A model generated the notes under the pieces. The model was not told where the DNA came from, did no database searches, and was given only the letters and a program-made list of their open reading frames with translations. A stretch of 64,000 nucleotides of DNA, from assembly GCF_015711605.1 (NCBI RefSeq), contig NZ_JABTEZ010000001.1, positions 586,001-650,000 of the forward strand, in the 5' to 3' direction. Each line of letters opens with the position of its first letter. Position 1 is the first letter of the stretch. Shown piece after piece: positions 9,657 through 18,315 of the stretch. Made by a program: the position numbers and the translations under genes. The stretch comes from Planomonospora sp. ID67723 (GTDB lineage Bacteria; Actinomycetota; Actinomycetes; Streptosporangiales; Streptosporangiaceae).

Positions 9657-11126
9657 TCACACGACCTCGAAATTGGCCATCATGGCCATGTCCTCGTGCT
9701 CCAGGTTGTGGCAGTGCATGACGTACCGGCCGCGGTAGCCGGTGAACCGGGTGATGATCTCGACGATCTGTGCCTCGCGCAGCTCGACGGTGTCCTTCCA
9801 CTCCGGCGGACCCGCCGGGCGCTCGCCGTTGACTGTCAGCACCTGGAAGTGCGCCAGGTGCAGGTGCACGGGGTGGGCGACGTCGCTGGTCAGACGCCAG
9901 ATCTCGGTGTCGCCCAGCTTCGGCCTGGCCTCCGTCCGCGCGGCGTCGAAGGGATGGCCGTTGATCAGCCACCCGACGCCGCCGTGCAGGCTGCCGCTGG
10001 TGAACGCGAAGTCCCTCGTCGCGGCGGCCTTCGCCGGGTCGAGCCGCTCGATCCGCGAGAGCGTCTTCGGGATGGCCGAGTCGTCGCGCGCGTCGCGGTC
10101 GACGGCGAAGCGCATCACCCTGCCCTGCGGGCCCTCGTCGGCGAGATTGCGCAGTTCCACCAGGTCGCCGACCCGGTAGGCGGAGAAGTCGACGACCACG
10201 TCCGCCCGCTCCCCCGGCGCCAGCCGTATCCGCCGCAGCTCCCGCGGCGCCGTGAGCAGGCCGCCGTCGCTGCCGATCTGCACGACCGCTCCGCCCGTCG
10301 AGAGCGAGAGCTCGTACGGCCGGGCGTTCGAGCCGTTGAGCAGCCGCAGGCGGTAGCGCGCCCGCTCGACCCGCAGCTCCGGCCAGGGCGCCCCGTTGAC
10401 CAGGATGACATCGCCCAGCACCCCTCCCATGTACGGCTCGCGCACGCCGGGCCGGTCGGCGAACCCGGGGTAGGGCATCGAGCCGTCCTCGGCGAACGAG
10501 CGGTCGCAGATCATCAGCGGGACGTCCCGCTCGCCCCTCGGCAGCGGCAGTGCCTCCTCCTCGTCGTCGCCGACGAGGAAGAAGCCCGCCAGGCCGCGCC
10601 ACACCTGCTGCCCGGTGTAGTCCATGCGGTGGTCGTGGTACCACAGCGTGGCCGCCCGCTGGTCGAGCGGGAAGGCGTAGTCCCGCCGCGAGCCGGGCCG
10701 CACCAGGTCGGTCGGGTAACCGTCGGACTCCGGCGGGGTCCGGCCGCCGTGCAGGTGCGTCACCGTCGGCACGCCGAGCCCGTTGGAGACCCGCACGACG
10801 GTCCGGCGCCCGCTCCGCGCCTCGATCGTCGGGCCGGGGAAGCTCCCGCCGTACCCCCAGACCGGGGTGCGCAGGCCGGGCAGGATCTCCAGCTCGGCCG
10901 CACGCTGGACCAGCTCGTAGTGGTCCGTCGTGCCGTCGCTCCGGTACGGCCTGGCCACCTCCGGCAGCGGGAGCGGTACGGTGAACGGCGCGGGCAGCGG
11001 CGCGGTGCTGGGCAGCAACCTGGGCTGCGGGGTCCCGCCGAGCAGGGAGCAGCCGGAGGCCCCGGACACCGCGACGGCCGCCCCCAGGCCGAACAGGCGC
11101 AGCGCCTGCCGTCTCGTCACCGTCAT
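9657..11126 (-). CDS. Multicopper oxidase, Tat-exported, probable lipoprotein
   Basis: A 489-residue three-domain multicopper oxidase of the CotA/CueO type. The N-terminus TRRQALRLFG is a twin-arginine motif followed by SGASGC, a possible lipobox, so it probably folds in the cytoplasm and is anchored outside. Copper-ligand motifs are all present: THLHGG, WYHDHRMD, HPVHLHLAHF and, at the end, HCHNLEHEDMAMM, which holds the type 1 ligands. It oxidises phenols or metal ions such as Cu(I) or Mn(II) and reduces oxygen to water; the natural substrate is unknown. Its ATG overlaps the stop of the upstream membrane-protein gene (ATGA). Confidence 0.93.
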   Translation of the reverse strand: MTVTRRQALRLFGLGAAVAVSGASGCSLLGGTPQPRLLPSTAPLPAPFTVPLPLPEVARPYRSDGTTDHYELVQRAAELEILPGLRTPVWGYGGSFPGPTIEARSGRRTVVRVSNGLGVPTVTHLHGGRTPPESDGYPTDLVRPGSRRDYAFPLDQRAATLWYHDHRMDYTGQQVWRGLAGFFLVGDDEEEALPLPRGERDVPLMICDRSFAEDGSMPYPGFADRPGVREPYMGGVLGDVILVNGAPWPELRVERARYRLRLLNGSNARPYELSLSTGGAVVQIGSDGGLLTAPRELRRIRLAPGERADVVVDFSAYRVGDLVELRNLADEGPQGRVMRFAVDRDARDDSAIPKTLSRIERLDPAKAAATRDFAFTSGSLHGGVGWLINGHPFDAARTEARPKLGDTEIWRLTSDVAHPVHLHLAHFQVLTVNGERPAGPPEWKDTVELREAQIVEIITRFTGYRGRYVMHCHNLEHEDMAMMANFEVV

Positions 11127-11509
11127 GCCGCGACGGCCACGTCGGACCGGCGGACCGGCCAGACCTGGGTGAGCCGCATGACGCTCACCCCGAACATCAC
11201 CACGCCGACCGGCACGTGAAGGGCCTTCATGTGCGCCATGCCGAGGACCATCTGCACGAGCGTGAGAACCAGCAGGGCGGAGGCGGAGGCGATGGGGCCC
11301 GGCCGGCCGCCGCCGGGGCGCCACACCAGGATCGCGGCGACCAGGTGCAGCAGCCCGGTGAGGACCGCCGCGACGGCCGAGATGCCGTGCAGCATCCGCC
11401 CGTCCGGCGAGGACAGCAGCAGCCCGGCGGTGATCGCCTGGACCAGGAACGCGACCGCCTGCAGGACGATCGCGGTGCGGAGCAGCGGGAGGAAACGCGG
11501 TGTCGACAT
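11123..11509 (-). CDS. Small four-helix membrane protein coupled to the multicopper oxidase
   Basis: A 128-residue protein with about four membrane segments (TAIVLQAVAFLVQAITAGLLL, AVAAVLTGLLHLVAAILVW, ASALLVLTLVQMVLGMA, VPVGVVMFGVSVM). I do not recognise a named family. It has a conserved-looking histidine in two helices (GLLHLVAAI, KALHVPVG) that could be heme or metal ligands, which is inference only. It begins the probable three-gene unit with the multicopper oxidase and SnoaL-like protein, and its stop overlaps the oxidase start. Confidence 0.8.
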   Translation of the reverse strand: MSTPRFLPLLRTAIVLQAVAFLVQAITAGLLLSSPDGRMLHGISAVAAVLTGLLHLVAAILVWRPGGGRPGPIASASALLVLTLVQMVLGMAHMKALHVPVGVVMFGVSVMRLTQVWPVRRSDVAVAA

Positions 11510-11684
11510 GGGATCGGCTCCGTGAGGGGTCGGGGGAACAGCGGTGGGGGGATCTCCGGTACGGCGTGCGCCACGCCGTGCGTCATCTCTCTCCATGACC
11601 GGAATCGTCGCCCTCCGGGGCCTCGGCGGTCGTCGCACCGGGGGAGGCTCCTGGACTACCTCACCGGGCGCAGGCACGGCCGCT

Positions 11685-11722
11685 GTACGGCGCCGGGAGT
11701 AGCACAGAGATACGGCGCCGTA
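11685..11722. promoter_or_regulatory. Direct repeats in a divergent promoter region
   Basis: TACGGCGCCG occurs at 11685-11694 and 11711-11720 (26 bp apart). The second copy is part of the palindrome TACGGCGCCGTA. They lie 40-75 bp before the histidine kinase gene and 175-215 bp before the membrane-protein/oxidase unit, a plausible site for the NarL-type regulator encoded downstream. Confidence 0.45.
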
Positions 11723-11761
11723 CGGATGATCGACGTCGCATGCGGGCTCTAGGGTGCTGGA

Positions 11762-12991
11762 ATGAGGTTCGACCCTGGGTGGCGCCCGCGGACGGCGGAC
11801 GTGGCGCTCGCGGCGGTGATCGCCGCCCTGCAGGAGGCCGGAGCGCTGTCCGTCCCCGGTACGGGGCCCCTCGACCATCTGGCCGTCCTGGCCGGTTCGC
11901 TCGCGCTCGTCGCGCGCCGCCGGGCCCCGGTCGCGGTGCTGGCGGCGGTCACCGCCTGCATGCTGGTCTACGCGGTGGGGAGCGATCCGGGACCGCCGGC
12001 CGCCTTCCCCGTCCTGATCGCCGTCCACACCGCGGCGCGGGCGGGCCACCGGCTGCCCGCGGCCGCCGCCGGCGCCGCGTTCCTGGGCGGCACCCTGGCT
12101 TCCGCCCTCGTCGTGGTCTCCGACCCGGCCGCCGCGGGCGGGCGATCCGCTCAGGACACCGTCCGCGGCACGATCCTGCTGCTCGGCTGGTTCCTCGCGG
12201 CCGGAGTGTCGGGGACGGTCAGCAGGCACCGGCAGGCCTACCTGGAGCAGGCCGAGCAGCGGGCGGCCGAGGCCGAGCGCACCCGGGAGGAGGCCGCGCT
12301 GCGCCGGGCCGGCGAGGAGCGGCTGCGCATCGCCAGGGAACTGCACGACTCCCTCACCCACAGCATCTCGATCATCAAGGTGCAGGCCGGGGTCGCCGTG
12401 CACCTGGCGCGCAAGCGCGGTGAGGAGGTGCCGGAGGCCCTGCTGGCCATCCAGGAGGCCAGCGGCGAGGCGATGCGCGAACTGCGCGCCACCCTGGAGG
12501 TTCTGCGCGACCCTGCCGGCGACCCGGCCGGCGATGCGCGGGGCAGCGGCCTGGGCCGCCTCGACGACCTGGTGGACCGGGCCCGCGCGGCCGGCCTGAC
12601 CGCCACGGTGGCGGTCACCGGCGAGCGCCGGACCCTGCCCGCCGCCGTCGACCACTCCGCCTACCGGATCGTCCAGGAGGCGCTCACCAACGTCTCCAGG
12701 CACTCGGCGAGCGCGTCGGCCTCGGTGCGCATCGGCTACCACCTGGACAGGCTGGTCGTGCAGGTCGACGACGACGGCCGGGCGAGCCCCGGGACGTCCC
12801 CGGCGCCCGGCAACGGGCTGACCGGCATGCGCGAACGCGTCACCGCCCTCGGCGGGCGGCTGCACGCCGGGCCCCGCCCGCAGGGCGGCTTCACCGTCCG
12901 CGCCGAACTCCCCCTGGAGGAGACCGGGCTCCCTCCGGAGGAGACCGGGCGTGCGGAGCGGGCCGGGCTCTCCGCGGAGGGGGCGTCGTGA
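11762..12991 (+). CDS. Sensor histidine kinase, HisKA_3 / NarL type
   Basis: A 409-residue membrane sensor. Four to five hydrophobic segments occupy residues 15-155, a coiled region 158-187 follows, then the dimerisation domain with phospho-accepting His195 in ARELHDSLTHSISIIKVQAG. The C-terminal HATPase domain has AYRIVQEALTNVSRHS (N box) and GNGLTGMRERVTALGG (G box). The stop overlaps the response-regulator start (GTGA), so the pair is translationally coupled. The stimulus is unknown; no extracellular domain is visible. Confidence 0.95.
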   Translation: MRFDPGWRPRTADVALAAVIAALQEAGALSVPGTGPLDHLAVLAGSLALVARRRAPVAVLAAVTACMLVYAVGSDPGPPAAFPVLIAVHTAARAGHRLPAAAAGAAFLGGTLASALVVVSDPAAAGGRSAQDTVRGTILLLGWFLAAGVSGTVSRHRQAYLEQAEQRAAEAERTREEAALRRAGEERLRIARELHDSLTHSISIIKVQAGVAVHLARKRGEEVPEALLAIQEASGEAMRELRATLEVLRDPAGDPAGDARGSGLGRLDDLVDRARAAGLTATVAVTGERRTLPAAVDHSAYRIVQEALTNVSRHSASASASVRIGYHLDRLVVQVDDDGRASPGTSPAPGNGLTGMRERVTALGGRLHAGPRPQGGFTVRAELPLEETGLPPEETGRAERAGLSAEGAS

Positions 12992-13650
12992 TCCGCGTCC
13001 TGCTCGTCGACGACCAGGCCCTCATCCGCGCGGGCTTCCGCGCCCTGCTGGAGGCCGAGGAGGACATCGAGGTGGTCGCCGAGGCCGCCGACGGCGAACG
13101 GGGCGTCGCGCTGGCCCGCGAGCACCTGCCGGACGTCGTGCTCCTCGATGTGCAGATGCCGGTGATGGACGGCATCGAGGCGACCCGGCGGATCGCGGCC
13201 GACCCCCGCCTGGGCGGCGTCCACGTGGTGATCCTGACCAACTACGGGCTGGACGAGTACGTCTTCGACGCCCTGCGCGCGGGCGCGGGCGGGTTCCTGG
13301 TCAAGGACACCGAACCGGCGGACCTGCTCCAGGGGGTCCGGGTCGCGGCACGCGGCGACGCGCTGCTGTCCCCCGCCATCACCCGCCGCCTGATCGGCGA
13401 GTACGTCGCCCGCCGCCCCGCGACCTCGCCCGCCGGACTGGAGGTCCTCACCAACCGCGAGCGCGAGGTGACGGCGCTGGTCGCCCGCGGCCTGTCCAAC
13501 GACGAGATCGCCGCGCACATGATGATCAGCCCGGCCACCGCCAAGACCCACGTCAGCCGGTCCATGATCAAGCTGCACGCCCGCGACCGCGCGCAGCTCG
13601 TCGTGCTGGCCTACGAGTCCGGCCTGGTCGTTCCCGGCCGCCGGGGCTGA
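12988..13650 (+). CDS. NarL/LuxR-family response regulator
   Basis: A 220-residue partner of the kinase at 11762. The receiver domain carries the acidic pair VDD (8-9), phosphoacceptor Asp54 in VLLDVQMPVMDG and Lys in LVKDTEPADLL. The C-terminal LuxR-type HTH reads LTNREREVTALVARGLSNDE. Start is GTG, overlapping the kinase stop. Target genes may be its own promoter or the divergent multicopper oxidase unit, judging from the direct repeats at 11685. Confidence 0.95.
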   Translation: MIRVLLVDDQALIRAGFRALLEAEEDIEVVAEAADGERGVALAREHLPDVVLLDVQMPVMDGIEATRRIAADPRLGGVHVVILTNYGLDEYVFDALRAGAGGFLVKDTEPADLLQGVRVAARGDALLSPAITRRLIGEYVARRPATSPAGLEVLTNREREVTALVARGLSNDEIAAHMMISPATAKTHVSRSMIKLHARDRAQLVVLAYESGLVVPGRRG

Positions 13651-13679
13651 GCCCGGCCCCGGCGAGGAGCCCCCGCGGG

Positions 13680-14642
13680 CTACGCGGAGGCCTGCGCCAG
13701 CCGGTACCGGGAGGGCGGGATCCCGTACCGGTCGACGAACGCCTGACGCAGGGTCTCGGCCGTCCCGAACCCGCAGCGGGCCGCCACGGCGGCCATGGGC
13801 AGGGAGGTGGAGACGAGCAGGTGCGCGGCGGCCTCGGTGCGGGCCCGCCGTACGAACCTGCCCGGCGTCTGCCCGAGGTGCTTGAGGAACAACCGGGTCA
13901 GGTGCCGCTCGCTCACGCCCGCGCCGGCCGCCAGCGCCGCCGTGGCCAGGTCGGCGCCCAGATTGCCCGTGACATGGTCGACGACCCGCTTGACCAGGGT
14001 GTTCTCGGGCGACGGCGGGGCGGTGAACATGCTCATCTGCGCCTGGTTGCCGGGGCGCTGGAGGTAGGTCACCAGATTCCGTGCCACCTTCCGCGCGAGC
14101 TGGGAGCCGTTGTCCTCCTCGATGAAGGCGAGGGTGAGGTCCAGGGCGCTGGTGACGCCGGCCGCCGTGGAGATGTTCCCGTCCCGGATGAAGATCGGGT
14201 CGGGATCGACGGCGATCTCGGGGTGGCGGGAGGCGAGCCTCTTGGCCCACTCCCAGTGGGTGGTGGCACGGCGGCCGTCCAGCAGGCCCGCTGCGGCCAG
14301 GATGGTGGTGCCCGTGCACACCGAGGCGATGCGGCGGCTCTCTCGCGCCAGGCGGCGGACGTGGGCGACGATCACCCGGTTGGCCGCGGCGTCCTCGTGC
14401 CCGATCCCGCCGGAGACGATGAGCGTGTCGAGCGGCCCGGTGAACCGTTCGAGCGTCTCCTGGGCCTGCAGCGTCAGCCCGGTGCCGCAGGTGACGGGCA
14501 GACCCCCCGGGGTGAGCAGCCGCGTCTGGTAGGGGGGCTTGGCGCCGTACCAGTTCGCGCTCACCAGGCTCGTGGTCACGCAGGCGATGTCCAGCAGCTC
14601 CGCCGCCTCGTACCCGACGACGGCGACACGGCGTTCCCTCAT
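13680..14642 (-). CDS. GlxA-type AraC regulator (DJ-1/PfpI plus HTH)
   Basis: A 320-residue protein with an N-terminal DJ-1/PfpI-like domain (about 1-190) and a C-terminal AraC HTH pair (about 215-315). The segment SRRIASVCTGTTILAAAGLL contains the Cys at the nucleophile elbow of this family, which in regulators usually binds a ligand rather than acting as an enzyme. The C-terminus AARCGFGTAETLRQAFVDRYGIPPSRYR is a standard AraC signature. It is divergent from the four-helix membrane protein at 14740, a likely target. Confidence 0.92.
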   Translation of the reverse strand: MRERRVAVVGYEAAELLDIACVTTSLVSANWYGAKPPYQTRLLTPGGLPVTCGTGLTLQAQETLERFTGPLDTLIVSGGIGHEDAAANRVIVAHVRRLARESRRIASVCTGTTILAAAGLLDGRRATTHWEWAKRLASRHPEIAVDPDPIFIRDGNISTAAGVTSALDLTLAFIEEDNGSQLARKVARNLVTYLQRPGNQAQMSMFTAPPSPENTLVKRVVDHVTGNLGADLATAALAAGAGVSERHLTRLFLKHLGQTPGRFVRRARTEAAAHLLVSTSLPMAAVAARCGFGTAETLRQAFVDRYGIPPSRYRLAQASA

Positions 14643-14739
14643 ACGGCGACCCTATGTCGGAAAGACAGGGAACCCAAGTTTTCGGACCTGTAGGGGCGCC
14701 CGGCTTGGCGCGCCTCCGGCGCGGCAGCAGGGTGGGGCC

Positions 14740-15174
14740 ATGACTCAGACGGCACCGCACACCCCCGCCCGGACGGCACCGCACCCTCCTCGCCGCCGCT
14801 GGTCCCGGTTCGCCCGCCACTACGTTGAAATGATCATCTCGATGTTCGTCGGGATGTTCGCCCTCGGCATGCTCCTGGACGCCGTCGGCATCGGCTTCTC
14901 CCACGACCGCCAGCCCGAGTTGTCCTACCTGCTCATGGCGTTCAACATGTCCGTCGGCATGGCCGCCTGGATGCGCTACCGCGGCCACGGCTGGGCGAGC
15001 ACGCTGGAGATGTGCGCCGCCATGTTCGTCCCCGTCGTGCCGCTCTTCCCGCTGCTGTGGCTGGGCGTCATCGACAGCGGGGGCCTGATGCTCGTCGCGC
15101 ACGTCGCCATGTTCCCGCTCATGCTGGCCGCGATGCTCCGGCGCGTCGACGAGTACGCCGGATGCGCGGGCTGA
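14740..15174 (+). CDS. Four-helix membrane protein of unknown function
   Basis: A 144-residue protein. After a 25-residue Pro/Thr-rich N-terminus come about four membrane helices (YVEMIISMFVGMFALGMLLDAVG, LSYLLMAFNMSVGMAAWM, ASTLEMCAAMFVPVVPLFPLLWLGV, LVAHVAMFPLMLAAMLRR), rich in Met. I cannot assign a function. It starts about 100 bp from the divergent GlxA-type regulator, which suggests a regulator/target pair. Weak GGTGGGG ribosome site. Confidence 0.8.
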   Translation: MTQTAPHTPARTAPHPPRRRWSRFARHYVEMIISMFVGMFALGMLLDAVGIGFSHDRQPELSYLLMAFNMSVGMAAWMRYRGHGWASTLEMCAAMFVPVVPLFPLLWLGVIDSGGLMLVAHVAMFPLMLAAMLRRVDEYAGCAG

Positions 15175-15193
15175 CCCGGCGTGTCCCCGCCCG

Positions 15194-15254
15194 CCCGGAG
15201 CCGTAACGGCTCCGGGCCCGCCTCCGCGCACCGGGCTCCACCGGCCCGGTGCGC
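15194..15254. terminator. Two hairpins between convergent genes
   Basis: The first hairpin has a 10-bp stem (15194-15203 with 15207-15216, loop TAA). The second has an 11-bp stem (15226-15236 with 15244-15254, 7-nt loop). They separate the membrane-protein gene from the oppositely oriented secreted-protein gene and should terminate both. Confidence 0.75.
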
Positions 15255-15267
15255 CGGACGGGCCGGG

Positions 15268-16011
15268 CTACGCGTCCCCGAACACCTCCCAGACCTGGAG
15301 CAACTGGCCCCTGACCGGGTCGTACTCCACCTTGGCCAGGACGGGGTACTCGGCGCCCTTCAGCGCTTCGGTGAAGGCGGAGGTGGTGCACGCCTTGGTG
15401 CCGAGACCGTCGCGGTCGGCGTTCACGTGGCCGGCCAGCCAGGCGTCGCCGCACTTCCTGGTCACCCGCTTGAAGTCCAGCAGGGTGTAGCCCAGTTTGA
15501 CCGAGGTCCTGCCCTTCGCGAAGACGACCGTCGTGCCGTCGACGCGCTTGACCGTGCCGTAGGCGGTCTTCGAGGCGGTCGGCGTGGCGAGGAACTCGTG
15601 GATCCGCTTCTCCTGGCCGAGGAGCGAGATCCGGATCGGCACGGGACCGTTCCCGAGCGCGGCGGCCAGGTCGGCCGCCTGGCATCGGGTCCTGCCCAGC
15701 CCCTTCCTGTCGAGCTTGACGACGCCCTCGGTTTCCTTCAGGTCGCACTCGGCGGTGATCCGGCGGAACTCGGCGCCGGAGTAGTCGATGCGCCGCTCCT
15801 TGGCCCCCGGGACGGGCTTGAGCGTGTAGCGCAGGACGCCGTACTGCTTGACGAGCGTCGCCTTCGCCGGCGTGATGCGCAGGGTGCCGGTCCCGTCGGC
15901 CCAGGCGAAGCCGTACAGCACCGACGGAGCGGCTGCGGACGCGACGGCCGGACCTGCGGCGCAGAGGGCGAGAGCCGCGGTGAGGGCGGCGGTGGTGAGC
16001 GGGCGCGGCAT
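15268..16011 (-). CDS. Secreted protein with internal duplication, unknown function
   Basis: A 247-residue exported protein. The signal peptide covers about residues 1-26 (TAALALCAAGPAVASA). The mature part consists of two similar modules, about 33-131 and 151-235. Each has YG, a DGT turn, then [KR]RxT followed closely by Cys, then D-R-x-G-L-G and a second Cys. Cysteines are at 89/110 and 187/208, both pairs exactly 21 residues apart, so two disulfides are likely. I do not recognise a named domain or any enzyme motif. It resembles secreted subtilisin-inhibitor-like small proteins only in general features. Confidence 0.85.
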   Translation of the reverse strand: MPRPLTTAALTAALALCAAGPAVASAAAPSVLYGFAWADGTGTLRITPAKATLVKQYGVLRYTLKPVPGAKERRIDYSGAEFRRITAECDLKETEGVVKLDRKGLGRTRCQAADLAAALGNGPVPIRISLLGQEKRIHEFLATPTASKTAYGTVKRVDGTTVVFAKGRTSVKLGYTLLDFKRVTRKCGDAWLAGHVNADRDGLGTKACTTSAFTEALKGAEYPVLAKVEYDPVRGQLLQVWEVFGDA

Positions 16012-16107
16012 GGGGAGTCTCCCGGGTCGTGATCTCCTACACCCGTGAGACTCGCCGGAGCACGCAAAGGTTCACACCCCGCGGGCACCCGCGGACCGGC
16101 CCGCGCC

Positions 16108-16695
16108 TCACCTCCGGCCGGCCTCCTTCGCCGCACGCTCCAGCCGGTCCCGGTAGGCCTCCCACCACGTCCGGTCGCCCGGCGCCAGGTTGTCGTTGCC
16201 CTCCCGCAGCCCGGCGGCCCCGTCGACGAGCTCCCTGACGATGTCGGCGTGCCCGGCGTGCCGGTTGATCTCGGCGATCACGTGCACCAGGATCAGGTGC
16301 AGCGTCACCTGGCCCCGCTCGCCCCACCACGGCACCCGGCCGGGCGCGTCCAGCTCCAGCGCGTCGATCGTCGCGTCCGCGTGCGCCCACACCCGCCGGT
16401 AGAGGCCGACGATCTCCTCGCGGGACTCGTCGGCGGTCGCCCACATGTCCGCGTTGGGCTCGGCGTCCTCGCCGTACCAGGCGGGAGGATCGGCGAACGG
16501 CCTCGCAAAGGTGTCTCCGAAGTACCCCAGCTCGACGCCCGCCATGTGCTTGACCAGCCCCAGCAGGTTGGTTCCGGTGGGCGTCAGCGGGCGGCGGATG
16601 TCGTACTCCGACAGGCCGTCGAGCTTCCACAGCAGGGCTTCACGTGCTGTCTGGAGGTAGCGGCGAAGATCCGACTTCGCTTCCGATCCGATCAT
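16108..16695 (-). CDS. DinB-family protein
   Basis: A 195-residue four-helix-bundle protein of the DinB/YfiT superfamily (actinobacterial DUF664-like branch). The start region SDLRRYLQTAREALLWKLDGLSEYDIRRPLTPTGTNLLGLVKHMAGVELGYFGD matches the thiol-transferase-like family; metal-binding histidines are the one in VKHMAG and those in HVIAEINRHAGHADI. Related members use bacillithiol or mycothiol, or are uncharacterised. The ATG at 16695 is preferred because GAGAGG lies nine bases upstream. Confidence 0.88.
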   Translation of the reverse strand: MIGSEAKSDLRRYLQTAREALLWKLDGLSEYDIRRPLTPTGTNLLGLVKHMAGVELGYFGDTFARPFADPPAWYGEDAEPNADMWATADESREEIVGLYRRVWAHADATIDALELDAPGRVPWWGERGQVTLHLILVHVIAEINRHAGHADIVRELVDGAAGLREGNDNLAPGDRTWWEAYRDRLERAAKEAGRR

Positions 16696-16852
16696 GCCGG
16701 GCATCCTCTCACCCGACATCGGATCGGGGGCGGCGCCGGGGGGACCTCGCCGCGGCCCCACCGGGGCCCCGGACCCCGCCGGCCGACCCCGGAGGGCCGA
16801 AGATTCCGGCAGAGCGGGGCTAAACCGGCCCGTTCCGGGGAAGATGCGACGG

Positions 16853-18151
16853 ATGCGTTTCCATGCCGACCTGCACATCCACTCGAAGTACTCCCGAGCC
16901 TGCAGCAGGGACAGCGATCTGGAGCATCTGACGTGGTGGGCTCTGCGCAAGGGCGTCACGCTGATGGGCACCGGCGACTTCACCCATCCGGCCTGGTTCG
17001 GCCACCTGCGCGAGAGGCTCGTGCCCGCGGAGCCGGGGCTGTTCCGGCTGCGCGAGGATCCGGGAGCGGCGCCGGACGGGGACGCCCCCGGCACGCTGCC
17101 GTCCGGCGCGGACTCCGGCCGGGTGCGGTTCATGCTCTCGGTGGAGGTCGCCACGATCTACCGGCGCGGCGGGCGCACCCGCAAGCTCCACCACCTGGTG
17201 TACATGCCGGGCTTCGAGGCGGCCGAGGCGTTCAACCGCGCGCTCACGCGCTTCGGGGACCTGGCCTCGGACGGCCGGCCCGTCCTCGGCCTGGACTCCC
17301 GCGACCTGCTGGAGATCACTCTCGCCAGCGGCGACGGCGCCTACCTGGTGCCCGCCCACGTCTGGACGCCCTGGTTCGGGGTGTTCGGCTCCAAGTCCGG
17401 GTTCGACACGGTCGAGGAGTGCTACGGCGACCTCGCCGGGCACATCTTCGCCCTGGAGACCGGGCTCTCCAGCGACCCGGCCATGAACTGGCGGGTCTCC
17501 GGGCTGGACCGCTACCGGCTGGTCAGCCACTCCGACGCGCACTCGCCGCCCAGGGTCGGCCGCGAGACCACGGTCTTCGAGACCGACCTGGACTACTTCG
17601 CGGTCCTGCGCGCGCTGCGGACCGGCGACGGGCACGCGGGGACGGTCGAGTTCTTCCCCGAGGAGGGCAGGTACCACGTCGACGGGCACCGCAAGTGCGG
17701 CATCCGGATGGAGCCGAGGGAGACCCGTGCGCGCGGCGGGATCTGCCCGGCGTGCGGAAAGCCGCTCACCGTGGGCGTGCTGAGCCGGGTCGAGGAGCTG
17801 GCCGACCGGGTGGAGGGCGTCCGGCCGGACGGCGCCGCGGGCTTCCGCAGCCTCGTCCCGCTCCCGGAGATCGTGGGCGAGGTCCTCGGGGTGGGGCCGC
17901 AGAGCAAGAGGGTCCTCAGGGAGATCGACCGGCTCGTCGCCGCCCTCGGGCCCGAGCTGGCGATCCTGGAGGCCGTGCCGGTCGGCGAGATCGAGACCTG
18001 CTCCCCGCGGCTCGCGGAGGCCGTCGGCCGGCTGCGCCGTGGCGAGGTGATCCGGGACGCCGGGTACGACGGCGAGTACGGCACGATCCGGCTGTTCACC
18101 CCCGGTGAGCTGGAGCGGGCGGGCAGCGCCACCGTCCCGGCGCTCTTCTAG
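16853..18151 (+). CDS. Endonuclease Q-type PHP-domain protein
   Basis: A 432-residue protein matching the endonuclease Q family (EndoQ). EndoQ nicks DNA 5' of deaminated bases such as uracil and hypoxanthine in archaea and some bacteria. The N-terminus MRFHADLHIHSKYSRACS is the PHP metal-binding start, followed by GTGDFTHPAWF, SVEVATIY, HHLVYMPG, PAHVWTPWFG and SHSDAHSPPRVGRE, which supply the remaining ligands. A zinc-binding segment follows at about 280-310 (Cys-G-I ... GICPACGKPL), then a helical C-terminus with helix-hairpin-helix character. The ATG at 16853 has GGGGAAG nine bases upstream; ATG 16844 is also possible. Confidence 0.88.
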   Translation: MRFHADLHIHSKYSRACSRDSDLEHLTWWALRKGVTLMGTGDFTHPAWFGHLRERLVPAEPGLFRLREDPGAAPDGDAPGTLPSGADSGRVRFMLSVEVATIYRRGGRTRKLHHLVYMPGFEAAEAFNRALTRFGDLASDGRPVLGLDSRDLLEITLASGDGAYLVPAHVWTPWFGVFGSKSGFDTVEECYGDLAGHIFALETGLSSDPAMNWRVSGLDRYRLVSHSDAHSPPRVGRETTVFETDLDYFAVLRALRTGDGHAGTVEFFPEEGRYHVDGHRKCGIRMEPRETRARGGICPACGKPLTVGVLSRVEELADRVEGVRPDGAAGFRSLVPLPEIVGEVLGVGPQSKRVLREIDRLVAALGPELAILEAVPVGEIETCSPRLAEAVGRLRRGEVIRDAGYDGEYGTIRLFTPGELERAGSATVPALF

Positions 18152-18285
18152 GAGCCCGTGCCCCGGCCCTGACGGGGGCCGCCGCCCGGAAACCGTCACG
18201 CCTGCCACCCGGCCCCGCACCTGCGGCGCAGAGCATCCTCACGTTTGCGAAAAATCCAGATTTTTCCGTCGGAATTTCAGCAGAA

Positions 18286-18315
18286 TTGACACGCCCACAC
18301 ACCAGCGGGTATCGT
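18286..18315 (+). promoter_or_regulatory. Promoter of the cold-shock gene
   Basis: TTGACA at 18286-18291 and TATCGT at 18310-18315 are separated by 18 bp in an unusually AT-rich stretch (18240-18380). Transcription from here would give a leader of about 170 nt before the cold-shock start codon. Confidence 0.6.
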
